Source of the DNA: Thermopolyspora sp044507605
GTDB taxonomy: Bacteria; Actinomycetota; Actinomycetes; Streptosporangiales; Streptosporangiaceae
Reading direction: 5' to 3'
NCBI GenBank assembly: GCA_044507605.1
Contig: JBIQJI010000012.1
Coordinates: 52,123 to 116,122 of the forward strand
Length of the DNA: 64,000 bases
Of the stretch, positions 33,301 to 40,856 are shown piece by piece (positions within the stretch are counted from its first letter, which is position 1; every line of letters begins with the position of its first letter). A program made the position numbers and the translations under genes. A model generated the notes under the pieces. It worked only from the letters and a program-made list of their open reading frames with translations, was not told the DNA's origin and did not search any database.

Positions 33301-33384
33301 GCCCATTTCCTGGAGCTTGGCCATCACGACCTTGCTCTCTACGCCGAACTCCTTGGCGAGCTCGTAGACCCGGACCTTCGCCAC
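30328..33384 (-). CDS. infB: Translation initiation factor IF-2
   Basis: 1018-residue GTPase that delivers initiator tRNA to the 30S subunit. It begins with an IF2_N domain (VRVYELAKEFGVESKVVMAKLQ), followed by a huge Pro/Gly/Arg-rich unstructured region from about residue 55 to 395 containing dozens of RPG and GGRPGG units, and a second IF2_N-type segment. The G domain has GHVDHGKTKLLD near 516-527, DTPGHEAF and NKIDKEG, and domains II-IV end at EMREKPRV. The GTG start at 33384 is preceded by GGGAG. The disordered tract is longer than in most bacteria but usual for actinomycetes. Part of rimP-nusA-ylxR-infB-ylxP-rbfA. Confidence 0.97.
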   Translation of the reverse strand: MAKVRVYELAKEFGVESKVVMAKLQEMGEFVRSASSTIEAPVVRKLTEAFSGGSKRSSDGRGGQRGSSGRAPQRMAPRPPAESNGGNGVGAPASQAPRPGPRPGPRPGPARPVPMPHPQQERVQQGRPEAPRPQPPRPEQRPEAARFDAPRPAQPAPRPDAPRPGAPRSGPGGQVPRPGPRPGPAPRPGAPSGPGAPSAGQPRPGAPRPGAPKPGPRGPRPGNNPFSSTASGMGQARPRPPREGGPRDGGPRDGQQRREGPGGGAIPRPPSARGGAPGGPRPGPGAGGPRPGAGGPRPGGPRPSPSMMPSSRPTAPGGGAGRPGGGGRPGGGGGRPGGGRPGGGFGGARTAGGGRPGGPGGGGFGGRPGGGGRGRGGTAGAFGRPGGRPARGRKSKRQRRQEFDNMQAPSIGGVQVPRGTGQVLRLPRGASLSDFADKIGANPASLVQIMLHLGEMVTATQSVNEETLQLLGQELNYSIQVVSPEEEDRELLESFDIEFGEDEGDEADLAPRPPVVTVMGHVDHGKTKLLDAIRHTNVVAREAGGITQHIGAYQVSTEHEGQQRKITFIDTPGHEAFTAMRARGAQATDIAVLVVAADDGVKPQTVEALNHAQAAEVPIVVAVNKIDKEGADPNKVRAQLTEYGLVAEEYGGSTLFVDISAKNGVGIDDLLEAILLTADAELDLRANPDQDAQGIAIEAHLDRGRGPVATVLVQRGTLHVGDSIVCGEAHGRVRAMLDDNGIAVEEADPSRPVLVLGLTAVPSAGDNFIAVADDRMARQIAQQRAARQRIADMAKSSRRRTLEELFKDMEKGQVQELKLIIKGDVSGSVEALEDALLKIDVGEEVSLRVLHRAVGAITEYDVNLAIADENAVIIGFNVRPEVRARELAEREGVDIRYYSVIYQAIEEVEAALKGMLKPEYEEAQLGTAEVREVFKVPRIGNVAGSIVRSGVITRNSKARLIRGGVVVADNLTVQSLRRFKDDATEVREGFECGIGIGYNDIKIDDIIETFEMREKPRV

Positions 33385-33539
33385 TGCACTCCCTAACTCG
33401 GCCCGGGAGGCTCGCAGTGCCGCCGGACCGTCTCTACTCGGACGTACTCATCGCCGCGTACTCATCAGGCGCTCATCGCTATCTGACCCGCCTATCAACT
33501 CGGCGTCCTACATGACAGTTGGTAACCATTCACCCGGTC

Positions 33540-33833
33540 CTACTCGACGTCAAGCCCCTCTAGGTAGGCTCGCAGAGGCGCCGTGTCAAGCGCTCCCGCG
33601 AAGCGAAACGCCCGCGAGAACGCCCGGCGACGCTCGGCGAGCTCCAGGCAGGCGAGGGAGGGGTGCAACGACGCACCGCGCCCTGGCAACCGGCCCTGCG
33701 GGTCGGGGACAATCGAGCCCTCGACACGTACCAAGCGGAGCAGTTCAGGCTTGACCGCGCGAATCCGGCAACCCACACATGTTCTCAGCGGGGTTGCCCG
33801 ACCACCATAATCCAGCTTACCGCGTGGGCGCAT
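33540..33833 (-). CDS. ylxR: YlxR-family (DUF448) RNA-binding protein
   Basis: 97-residue protein between nusA and infB. The family signature PLRTCVGCRIRAVKPELLRLVR and the GRGASLHPSLACLELAERRRAFSRAFR segment are complete. YlxR proteins are nucleoid- or RNA-binding and have been linked to rnpB transcription and nusA-region regulation in Firmicutes. The ATG at 33833 overlaps the last 17 bp of nusA, so translation is likely coupled. A 155-bp gap separates it from infB. Confidence 0.93.
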   Translation of the reverse strand: MRPRGKLDYGGRATPLRTCVGCRIRAVKPELLRLVRVEGSIVPDPQGRLPGRGASLHPSLACLELAERRRAFSRAFRFAGALDTAPLRAYLEGLDVE

Positions 33834-34830
33834 CTGCGGGACCGGCGGCATCCTCCGCGGGTTCGGTCTGAGCGTCGGACCTGATGTCGATACGCCACCC
33901 CGTGAGCCGGGCGGCGAGACGGGCATTTTGCCCCTCTTTGCCGATTGCGAGGGAAAGCTGGTAATCGGGCACCGTCACCCTCGCGACCCGGCCATCGGGA
34001 TCGACGACCTCAACACGCGAAACGCGCGCAGGCGACAGAGCATTCCCGACGAAATCGGCCGGCTCGTCGGACCAGTCGATGATGTCGATCTTCTCGCCGT
34101 GCAGCTCCGCCATCACGTTGCGTACGCGCGACCCCATGGGGCCGATGCAGGCGCCCTTGGCGTTCACCCCGCCCTTGCGCGACCGCACCGCGATCTTGGT
34201 GCGGTGACCGGCCTCGCGGGCGATCGCCGCGATCTCCACCGTGCCGTCGGCGATCTCGGGGACCTCGAGGGCGAACAGCTTCTTCACCAGGTTGGGGTGG
34301 GTGCGCGACAGGGTGACCGACGGCCCCTTGGGGCCCTTCTTCACCTGCACCACATAGCACCTGATGCGCTCTCCGTGCGCGTAGACCTCGCCGGGCACCT
34401 GCTCGTTGTGCGGCAGGATCGCCTCGATGCGGCCGAGATCGACCAGCACGACCCGAGGGTCCTTGCCCTGCTGGATGACGCCGGCCACCAGCTCGCCCTC
34501 GCGGCTGGCGAACTCGCCGAAGTTGATTTCGTCCTCCGCGTCGCGGAGCTGCTGCAGGATCACCTGCTTGGCCGTGGTCGCGGCGATGCGGCTGAAATTG
34601 CGCGGCGTGTCATCGTACTCGCGGACGACCTCGCCCTCATCGTCGAGCTCGGCCGCCCAGATCGTCACATGCCCGGTCTGCCGGTCGAGTTCCGCCCGCG
34701 CCTTCGGCGCCGCACCCTCGGTGCGGTGGTAGGCGATCAGCAGGGCGTCCTCGATGGCCTTGACCACCAGGTCGAAGGAGATGTCCTTCTCGCGCTCCAG
34801 GCTGCGCAGGACGCTCATGTCAATGTCCAC
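33817..34830 (-). CDS. nusA: Transcription termination/antitermination factor NusA
   Basis: 337-residue RNA polymerase-associated factor. Domains: N-terminal RNAP-binding helix-rich region (about 1-110; SLEREKDISFDLVVKAIEDALLIAY), S1 (about 110-180), KH1 and KH2 (about 185-325; GACIGPMGSRVRNVMAELHGEKIDIIDWS and LSLAIGKEGQNARLAARLTGWRIDI). It lacks the C-terminal acidic repeats of E. coli NusA, as all actinobacterial forms do. The GTG at 34830 follows GGGGAAG, 11 bp after rimP. Its end overlaps ylxR. Confidence 0.97.
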   Translation of the reverse strand: MDIDMSVLRSLEREKDISFDLVVKAIEDALLIAYHRTEGAAPKARAELDRQTGHVTIWAAELDDEGEVVREYDDTPRNFSRIAATTAKQVILQQLRDAEDEINFGEFASREGELVAGVIQQGKDPRVVLVDLGRIEAILPHNEQVPGEVYAHGERIRCYVVQVKKGPKGPSVTLSRTHPNLVKKLFALEVPEIADGTVEIAAIAREAGHRTKIAVRSRKGGVNAKGACIGPMGSRVRNVMAELHGEKIDIIDWSDEPADFVGNALSPARVSRVEVVDPDGRVARVTVPDYQLSLAIGKEGQNARLAARLTGWRIDIRSDAQTEPAEDAAGPADAPTR

Positions 34831-34841
34831 AAGGCTTCCCC

Positions 34842-35363
34842 TTAGCCCTCATCGCGGCGGTCGCCGGGATGATCGTCCAACTGGTCATGGGAATCATCGT
34901 CCCCAGCGTCGCGGAACTCCACCTGGACGCGGCCCCGAACCAGAGCGGAGTAGGCGAACCGGCGCGCCGATCCGTCGACGTCGAGCTCGACGCCCGACTC
35001 GTCGGCGGCGATCACCCGCCCTTCGACCGCGACGCCCTCCCTGGGCTCCGCGCGCACCAGGCGCCCCCGCGCCCGCCGCCAGTGACGCGGCTCGGTCAGC
35101 GGCCGGTCGACACCGGGCGAGGTCACCTCGAGGACGTACGGGCCGTCGCCCATGATGCCGTCGGCGTCGAGCGTCTTGGACACTCGCCGGCTCACCTCGG
35201 CGACACCGTCGAGGCTCACGCCGCCATCGCGGTCGACGACCACCCGGACCAGCCGCCGCCGGCCCGCCGGTGTGATCGTGATGTCCTCCAGGTCGAACCC
35301 CTCGGCGGTCACCACCGAGGCCAGCAGCCTCATCAGGCGGTCGCGCCGAGCATCGCTGCCCAT
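34842..35363 (-). CDS. rimP: Ribosome maturation factor RimP
   Basis: 173-residue 30S-assembly factor. The N-terminal domain (LLASVVTAEGFDLEDITITPAGRRRLVRVVVDRDGGVSLD) and the C-terminal Sm-like domain (YVLEVTSPGVDRPLTEPRHWRRARGRLV) are both present. A short Asp/His/Arg-rich tail (DAGDDDSHDQLDDHPGDRRDEG) is added. The ATG at 35363 has GGGGAGG. It is the first gene of the nusA-infB superoperon; the promoter should lie in the 35364-35631 gap shared with the divergent lipoprotein gene, where I see no further gene. Confidence 0.95.
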   Translation of the reverse strand: MGSDARRDRLMRLLASVVTAEGFDLEDITITPAGRRRLVRVVVDRDGGVSLDGVAEVSRRVSKTLDADGIMGDGPYVLEVTSPGVDRPLTEPRHWRRARGRLVRAEPREGVAVEGRVIAADESGVELDVDGSARRFAYSALVRGRVQVEFRDAGDDDSHDQLDDHPGDRRDEG

Positions 35364-35631
35364 CCGACCTCCCCTATGCGATCGCCGTCACCCGACGGCC
35401 ACCAGGCGTATCTCGCCCCGATCGGTCACCAGCCTATCGACACCCGGGAGTTCGGCGAGCGCCTCTCGCGCGATCACCAGCGGCACGCCAGACCCGCCGG
35501 TGTTAGGGAGCACTCGCCGAGCCCGATACGGTAGGCCATGTCGGCCCGGATCCGGGCCCACATGACGCGCCTCCGGCGGGCGGGGCCCGGAGTGGTCGCA
35601 GCGATCGGTCGAGAGCAGCAGGAGCAGTGCC

Positions 35632-36276
35632 GTGCGTGAACGTGCCTTGAGCCGGCGCGTGCTGCTGCGCGGAGCCGCCGCCGGCGCGGCCGCGGCCTGC
35701 GCCACGTCCTGCTCCGGCGGCCAGGCGGCGGAGCCGTCGCCCACGCCGCCACCACCCGACCCGCAGACCGTGCTGCTGGGCGAGCTGATCGCGGGCAAGC
35801 ACCACCTGATCGAGCTGTATCGGGCGGCCGCGACGGCGATGCCGGAGCTCGCCCCCACCCTGCGCCCGTTCGAAGCGCATCACCAGGCGCACCTGGCCGA
35901 GCTGCGCCGCAGGATGCCGCCCGGGGCGAAGGTGCCCACCGGCGCCCCCACCTCGGCCCCCTCCGTCTCCGGCTCCCCCGTCTCCACGCCGTCCACCGGC
36001 GCGTCGCAGACGCGACCGGCCGATGCCGGGGCCGCCACACCGGGCACCGGCGCCCAGAACCCCGGTGCGCGGAGCCCGGGCGCCCAAAGCCCCGAGGCGG
36101 AGTCCGCCAGGACCCGCCTCGCCCGGCTGCGCTCGGCCGAGCGGTCGGCCGCCGCGTCGCGGCCCGATCAGCTCGCCACCGCCTCGCCGTCGCTGGCCCA
36201 GCTGATCGCCTGCATGGGGGCGTGCGAGGCCGGGCACACGACGGCGCTGGCCCGGCTGCACGGCGGTGGGTCATGA
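35632..36276 (+). CDS. Tat-type lipoprotein with ferritin-like helical domain
   Basis: 214-residue predicted exported protein. The N-terminus SRRVLLRGAAAGAAAACATSC has a twin-arginine-like start, an alanine-rich hydrophobic core and a lipobox-like TSC, so export as a lipoprotein is likely. The mature part has two short helical segments with His-rich sequence (IAGKHHLIELYRAA, FEAHHQAHLAELRRRM and ACMGACEAGHTTALARL), resembling ferritin-like DUF4439-type folds, around a Pro/Ser/Thr/Gly-rich insert (residues about 100-160). GTG at 35632 follows GGAG. The next gene overlaps it in ATGA and encodes a DUF4439 protein, so the two probably act together. Function is unknown. Confidence 0.75.
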   Translation: MRERALSRRVLLRGAAAGAAAACATSCSGGQAAEPSPTPPPPDPQTVLLGELIAGKHHLIELYRAAATAMPELAPTLRPFEAHHQAHLAELRRRMPPGAKVPTGAPTSAPSVSGSPVSTPSTGASQTRPADAGAATPGTGAQNPGARSPGAQSPEAESARTRLARLRSAERSAAASRPDQLATASPSLAQLIACMGACEAGHTTALARLHGGGS

Positions 36277-36788
36277 CGCCGCCCGACGCCGTGCGGTCGC
36301 TGCTGAAGGTGCTGGACGCCGAGTACGCCGCCGTGTACGCCTACGGCGTCGTGGCCGCCCGCACGACCGGCAGGCGGCGCGCGGACGCCACCGCCGGCTA
36401 CGACGCCCACCGGGCCCGGCGCGACCGGCTGCGCAGCCTCATCACCGCCCTGGGCGGCACCGTGTCGGACTCCGGGCCGATCTACCGGCTGCCGTTCGCC
36501 CCGGCCACCCCCGACGACTGCGCGCGGCTCGCCGCGCTGGTCGAGGAGCGGGTCACGGCCGCCTACCTGGAGCTGGTCGCCGTCGACGACACGGCGCTGC
36601 GCCGCATGGCCGCGCTCGCCATGCAGGAGAGCACGACCCGGGCCTGCACCTGGCGGCCGGAGGTGCCGGCCTTCCCCGGCTGGCCGGCCAAGAACGCCGG
36701 GCCGGCCGCCCCTTCGGCCGCGGCGTCGCCGGCTCCCGCATCAGGCGGGAGCGCGACCCCGGGGCCGGCGACCCCCTCGGGCGACTAG
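36273..36788 (+). CDS. DUF4439 ferritin-like protein
   Basis: 171-residue helical protein whose body (LLKVLDAEYAAVYAYGVVAART, YDAHRARRDRLRSLITALG, LAALVEERVTAAYLELVAVDD, RMAALAMQESTTRACTWR) matches DUF4439. This is a ferritin-like four-helix family in actinobacteria; iron binding is not demonstrated. It has no signal peptide. The C-terminal 35 residues are Ala/Pro/Gly/Ser-rich. Its ATG overlaps the stop of the lipoprotein gene, implying coupled translation and perhaps a lipoprotein/cytoplasmic pair. It lies between rimP and proS, a location where ferritin-like genes recur in actinomycetes. Confidence 0.82.
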   Translation: MTPPDAVRSLLKVLDAEYAAVYAYGVVAARTTGRRRADATAGYDAHRARRDRLRSLITALGGTVSDSGPIYRLPFAPATPDDCARLAALVEERVTAAYLELVAVDDTALRRMAALAMQESTTRACTWRPEVPAFPGWPAKNAGPAAPSAAASPAPASGGSATPGPATPSGD

Positions 36789-36850
36789 GGCGCGGGCACC
36801 GGGCCGATCGGGGGCGGGTGCCGAGCCGATGGGGGCGGGTGCCGGACCGG

Positions 36851-38605
36851 TCAGGGGGCGGGTGCCGGGGCGCACGCCTCGCGTACGGCGGAGACCGCCT
36901 CGGCGAGCGGGATCTCCTGCCGGGTGCCCTCGGCGCGGTCGCGCAGCTCCACGACGCCGGAGGAGAGGCCGCGGCCGACGATGAGGATCGTGGGCATGCC
37001 GAGCAGCTCGGCGTCCTTGAACTTCACGCCCGGCGACACGCCGACCCGGTCGTCGAGCAGGACGCGCAGGCCGCCGGCCTCCAGCTCCTCGGCCAGGCGG
37101 GTGGCGACCTCGATCTGGTCGTCCTTGCCGGTGGCGACGATGTGCACGTCGGCCGGCGCGATCTCGCGCGGCCACAGCAGGCCCAGATCGTCGTGCCGCT
37201 GCTCGGCCACCACGGCCACGGCGCGGGAGATGCCGATGCCGTAGGAGCCCATGGTGACGCGGATCGGCTTGCCGTCGGGACCGAGGGCGTCGAGGGAGGC
37301 GGCGTCGGCGTACTTGCGGCCGAGCTGGAAGATGTGGCCGATCTCGATGCCGCGGTCGATCGACAGCGGGTGGCCGCACCTGGGGCAGGAGTCGCCGGCC
37401 CGGATCTCGGCCGCCTCGATCGTGCCGTCGGCCACGAAGTCGCGCCCGGCCACCACGTGGGCGGCGTGCCTGCCGGGCTCGTTGGCGCCGGTCACCCACG
37501 ACGAGCCGGGCACCACGCGCGGGTCGACGAGGTAGCGGATGCCGAGCCCCTTGAGCACCTGGGGGCCGATGTAGCCGCGCACCAGGCCGGGGTGCCGCTC
37601 GAAGTCGGCCGCCTCGAAGATCTCGGGCACGCCGGGGTCGAGCGCGGCCTCCAGGCGCTTGAAGTCGACCTCGCGGTCGCCGGGGACTCCGATGACCAGC
37701 ACCTCGGGGTCGTCCTTGCCGGGGACGCGCACCTTGACCACGATGTTCTTCAGCGTGTCGGCGGCGGTGATGCCGAGGCCGTACCGCTCGTTCACGAGCG
37801 CGACGAGGCTGTCGATCGTGGGGGTGTCGGGGGTGTCGAGCACCTGGAGCGGGGGGTGCTCGGTGGTGACCGCCGGCGGCGCGGGGGTGGTGACGGCCTC
37901 GGCGTTGGCGGCGTAGGAGCAGTTGCGGCAGGAGACGAAGGTGTCTTCGCCGTTGTCGGCGGGGGCGAGGAACTCCTCGGACGCCGAGCCGCCCATGGCG
38001 CCCGACATCGCGAAGCAGATGCGGTAGTCGATGCCGAGGCGGTCGAAGGTGCGGATGTAGGCCTCGCGGTGCTGCTCGTAGGAGCGCTTGAGGCCGTCGT
38101 CGTCGAGGTCGAAGGAGTAGGAGTCCTTCATGACGAACTCGCGACCGCGCAGGATGCCGGCCCGGGGCCGCGCCTCGTCGCGGTACTTCGTCTGGATCTG
38201 GTAGAGGATCACCGGATAGTCCTTGTAGGAGGAGTACTCCCCCTTGACCATGTCGGTGAACAGCTCCTCGTGGGTAGGCCCGAGCAGGTAGTCGGCGCCC
38301 TTGCGGTCCTTCAGCCGGAACAGCGTGTCGCCGTACTCGGTCCAGCGGCCCGTGGCCTCGTAGAACTCCCGGGGCAGCAGGGCGGGGAACAGCACCTCCT
38401 GGCCGCCCATGCGGTTCATCTCCTCGCGCACGACACGGGTGACGTTGTCGAGCACGATCTTTCCGAGCGGCAGCCAGGAATAGATGCCGGGTGCCACACG
38501 GCGCACGTATCCGGCGCGGACGAGAAGCTTGTGGCTCGCCACTTCCGCGTCCGCCGGATCCTCACGCAGGGTGCGCAGGAAAAGGGTCGACATGCGCAGC
38601 AGCAC
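36851..38605 (-). CDS. proS: Prolyl-tRNA synthetase (bacterial type, with editing domain)
   Basis: 584-residue class II aminoacyl-tRNA synthetase. Motif 1 (YSWLPLGKIVLDNVTRVVREEMNRMGGQEVLFP), motif 2 (YRDEARPRAGILRGREFVMKDSYSFD) and the motif 3 segment near the end (GSYGIGISRAVAVVAEQ) flank an INS/YbaK editing insertion (about residues 220-385; EVLVIGVPGDREVDFKRLEA), followed by the anticodon-binding domain. A CxxC pair (CPRCGHPL) lies in the zinc-like knuckle before motif 3. GTG at 38605 follows GAGGAG with five-base spacing and gives the expected start LLRMSTLFLRTLREDPADAE. Confidence 0.96.
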   Translation of the reverse strand: MLLRMSTLFLRTLREDPADAEVASHKLLVRAGYVRRVAPGIYSWLPLGKIVLDNVTRVVREEMNRMGGQEVLFPALLPREFYEATGRWTEYGDTLFRLKDRKGADYLLGPTHEELFTDMVKGEYSSYKDYPVILYQIQTKYRDEARPRAGILRGREFVMKDSYSFDLDDDGLKRSYEQHREAYIRTFDRLGIDYRICFAMSGAMGGSASEEFLAPADNGEDTFVSCRNCSYAANAEAVTTPAPPAVTTEHPPLQVLDTPDTPTIDSLVALVNERYGLGITAADTLKNIVVKVRVPGKDDPEVLVIGVPGDREVDFKRLEAALDPGVPEIFEAADFERHPGLVRGYIGPQVLKGLGIRYLVDPRVVPGSSWVTGANEPGRHAAHVVAGRDFVADGTIEAAEIRAGDSCPRCGHPLSIDRGIEIGHIFQLGRKYADAASLDALGPDGKPIRVTMGSYGIGISRAVAVVAEQRHDDLGLLWPREIAPADVHIVATGKDDQIEVATRLAEELEAGGLRVLLDDRVGVSPGVKFKDAELLGMPTILIVGRGLSSGVVELRDRAEGTRQEIPLAEAVSAVREACAPAPAP

Positions 38606-38694
38606 GGCTACTCCTCGCTGGTCGTCGATCGGCTGACCCAAGGGTATCGAGTCCGGTCACCGGATCGCTCCGTTCGCCGTCGCGGCGCCCGGCC

Positions 38695-39420
38695 TCACCG
38701 GGCGAGGGCCGCGCCGAACAGGCAGCCGGCGCCGATCAGCAGCGCCAGGGCCAGCGAGCGAGCGCGGCCCGCGAGCGTGGGACGCGCCGCCAGGGCCGGC
38801 GCCGACAGGAGCACGCCGGTGACCAGCGCGCCCCAGGGGGCGAACCACGTGTGGGCGGCCGCGGTCATCGCCCGTGCGGCCACGTCGGCCAGCAGCGCGC
38901 CGAGCAGCAGGCCGGCCACCACGTCGCCCCACAGGTCGCGCCGCCCGGCCGCGTGTGCCGCCACGGCGTAGAGGAACAGCAGCAGCACGAGCAGGTCGAG
39001 CCCCGAGGCGCTCGTGCCGAGCCGCGTGAGGAGCTGCCGCTGGGTGAGGTCGAGACCGACCAGCACGGGGATCAGCGGCGCGAACGCCGCCACCGCCCCG
39101 GCCGGGGCCGCCCAGCAGAGCCCCGCCGCCGTGCGGCCGACGACGATGGCCAATACGAAGTAGGCGTAGGGATCGTAGATCGCGTCGAGGGCGGTGAGCC
39201 CGGTGGTGTAGATGGCGGTGCCGACGGCCCCGGCCGCGATGCCGGCGACCAGCGAGAGCACGAGGTGGCGGACGATGCCGCGGTCGCGCCGCTCCACCGC
39301 CTCGTAGCCCCGACCGTGGCCGTCGTCGTGGCGGGTCGCGGCGTGCCGATCAGGCCCGTGCCGGTCATGTCCCGCGCGCCACGCGTCGTGGTCGCCGCCC
39401 TTCTCCTCCGTCGCCCTCAC
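38695..39420 (-). CDS. Integral membrane protein with His/Asp-rich N-terminus
   Basis: 241-residue protein of unknown function. GTG at 39420 is directly preceded by GGAGGACCT, which fixes the start. Residues 1-50 are hydrophilic and rich in His, Asp and Gly (DHDAWRAGHDRHGPDRHAATRHDDGHG), possibly metal-binding or a flexible tail. The rest forms about six hydrophobic spans (for example LVLSLVAGIAAGAVGTAIYTTGL, YAYFVLAIVVGRTAAGL and WGDVVAGLLLGALLADVAARA). No family is recognised. It lies 89 bp upstream of proS on the same strand and is divergent from the adenylating enzyme gene. Confidence 0.75.
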   Translation of the reverse strand: MRATEEKGGDHDAWRAGHDRHGPDRHAATRHDDGHGRGYEAVERRDRGIVRHLVLSLVAGIAAGAVGTAIYTTGLTALDAIYDPYAYFVLAIVVGRTAAGLCWAAPAGAVAAFAPLIPVLVGLDLTQRQLLTRLGTSASGLDLLVLLLFLYAVAAHAAGRRDLWGDVVAGLLLGALLADVAARAMTAAAHTWFAPWGALVTGVLLSAPALAARPTLAGRARSLALALLIGAGCLFGAALAR

Positions 39421-39631
39421 AGGTCCTCCGCGCGTTCCCTGGGCATGTGACCCGGAACGGGAAACGCCATCGCCTCGCGAGATCAAAGACACGGGCAAGA
39501 AGATCACCGGCGACGGACGCCCAGGTCACGGCGGGGGCGCCGGAAACCCGGGCCGGATCCGGCTTGTCCGCCGGGCACGGGGGTAAAAGGGGTAAAGGCG
39601 CGTTGCGCCTTTCCTCGCAGGGGAGCGTCCG

Positions 39632-40834
39632 ATGCTGCGTCTGCTCTCCGGGGAGGCCGCACGCAGGTTCGGGGTCCGCACGGCCTTCGACACCGGATCC
39701 GCGCGTCTGTCCTTCTCGGACCTCGATCGGCTTTCCGACGAGGTCGCCGCAGGGTACGCCCATCGGGGCGTGCGCATGGGCGACATCGTGGCCCTCGTCC
39801 TGCCCGACGGGCTGGACTTTCCGGTCTGTTACCTGGCCGCCGCCAAGATCGGCGCGATCACGGCGGGGGTGCCGCCGGGGCGTCCCGGCCTCGCGGCGGA
39901 GCTGCTCCGGCTCGACGCCGCGCTCGTCGTCGCCCGCGCGCACCCGCCGCCGGCCTGGGCGCCGCTCCCGGGCTGCGACTCCGAGATCGTCCTGGTCGGC
40001 GACGGCGAGCCCGCAGACGCGTTGCGCGTCCTGCGGCGGGCCGAGCCGCCTCCTCCCCCGCTGCCGCCCGACCCGCAGCGTCCGGTGGTCATCGTCTACA
40101 CGGCCGGGCGCACGGGGCGGCCCAAGGGGGTGGTGTTCGCCGATCGGCAGCTGTCGGCGATCCGCGTGCAAGGGGCGGGCGTGCGGTGGGGCACCGGCGA
40201 CGCCCGGCTGCTGTCGCGGCCACTGACCCACCTGGGGTTCATGACGCGGCTCCCCGTGCTCCTGCAAACCGGACGCACCTCGCATATTCTTCCAGGATGG
40301 GACGCAGCAGCGGTGTCGCGCCTCATCCGCGACCACGGGCTCGCCATCCTTCAGGGCACGCCCGATCAGCTCGCCGAGCTCCTGGCGGAGATCGGCGGGC
40401 CGCTGGAGACCCTGCGCCTGATCCTCTCGGCGGACGGGCCTGCGAAACCCGGCCTGGTCCGCTCGTTGCGCGAGCGTTTCGGGGTGCCGGTGTGCAACCG
40501 TTACCTGTGTACGGAGGCCGGGCTCGGCCTCGGCACCGGACCGGCGGACCCGCCACAGGACGCGGAGCTGACCGTCGGCCGGCCACGGCCGGGCATCGAT
40601 CTCGACATCCGCGACCTGGGCGGCCGCACGCTGCCGCATGGGGAGGTGGGCGAGGTGCTGCTGCGGTCGCAGGCCGTCATGAGCGGCTACTTCCACGACC
40701 CCTGGGGCAACGCCCGAGCGTTCGCCAAGGACGGGTTCGTGCGCACCGGTGATCTCGGGTACGTCGATCGCCAGGGCCGCCTGCACGTGATCGGCCGGAC
40801 CACCGACAGGGAAGAACCGCCCGCAACGGGCTGA
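39632..40834 (+). CDS. Adenylate-forming (ANL/AMP-binding) enzyme lacking the C-terminal domain
   Basis: 400-residue member of the acyl-CoA synthetase/NRPS adenylation superfamily. Core motifs: P-loop VYTAGRTGRPKGVV at about 155-168 (canonical T-S-G-T-T-G is altered to T-A-G-R-T-G), A5-like NRYLCTEAG, A7 VRTGDLGYVDRQGRL, and the hinge GRTTD of motif A8 right before the stop. The roughly 110-residue C-terminal lid with the catalytic lysine (A10) is absent, and the 22 bp before the next gene leave no room for it. It could adenylate with a separate lid protein, or be a degenerate paralogue. It is followed within about 20 bp by a ferredoxin reductase gene, suggesting one operon. Confidence 0.8.
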   Translation: MLRLLSGEAARRFGVRTAFDTGSARLSFSDLDRLSDEVAAGYAHRGVRMGDIVALVLPDGLDFPVCYLAAAKIGAITAGVPPGRPGLAAELLRLDAALVVARAHPPPAWAPLPGCDSEIVLVGDGEPADALRVLRRAEPPPPPLPPDPQRPVVIVYTAGRTGRPKGVVFADRQLSAIRVQGAGVRWGTGDARLLSRPLTHLGFMTRLPVLLQTGRTSHILPGWDAAAVSRLIRDHGLAILQGTPDQLAELLAEIGGPLETLRLILSADGPAKPGLVRSLRERFGVPVCNRYLCTEAGLGLGTGPADPPQDAELTVGRPRPGIDLDIRDLGGRTLPHGEVGEVLLRSQAVMSGYFHDPWGNARAFAKDGFVRTGDLGYVDRQGRLHVIGRTTDREEPPATG

Positions 40835-40856
40835 ACAGAGAATGAGGCATCCGAGC

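Noticed and set aside
22833..35538. Shared GCCCGATACGG-TAGG string upstream of pnp and upstream of rimP
   Set aside because: Only about 14 bp are shared between the two places, with different flanks. It may be a promoter element, but two copies are not enough for a claim.
35388..35540. Short minus-strand frame ending VTDRGEIRLVAVG upstream of rimP
   Set aside because: The last 35 codons look protein-like, but no start with a ribosome-binding site was found and the region should contain the rimP promoter. It may be a remnant, but I cannot support it as a gene.
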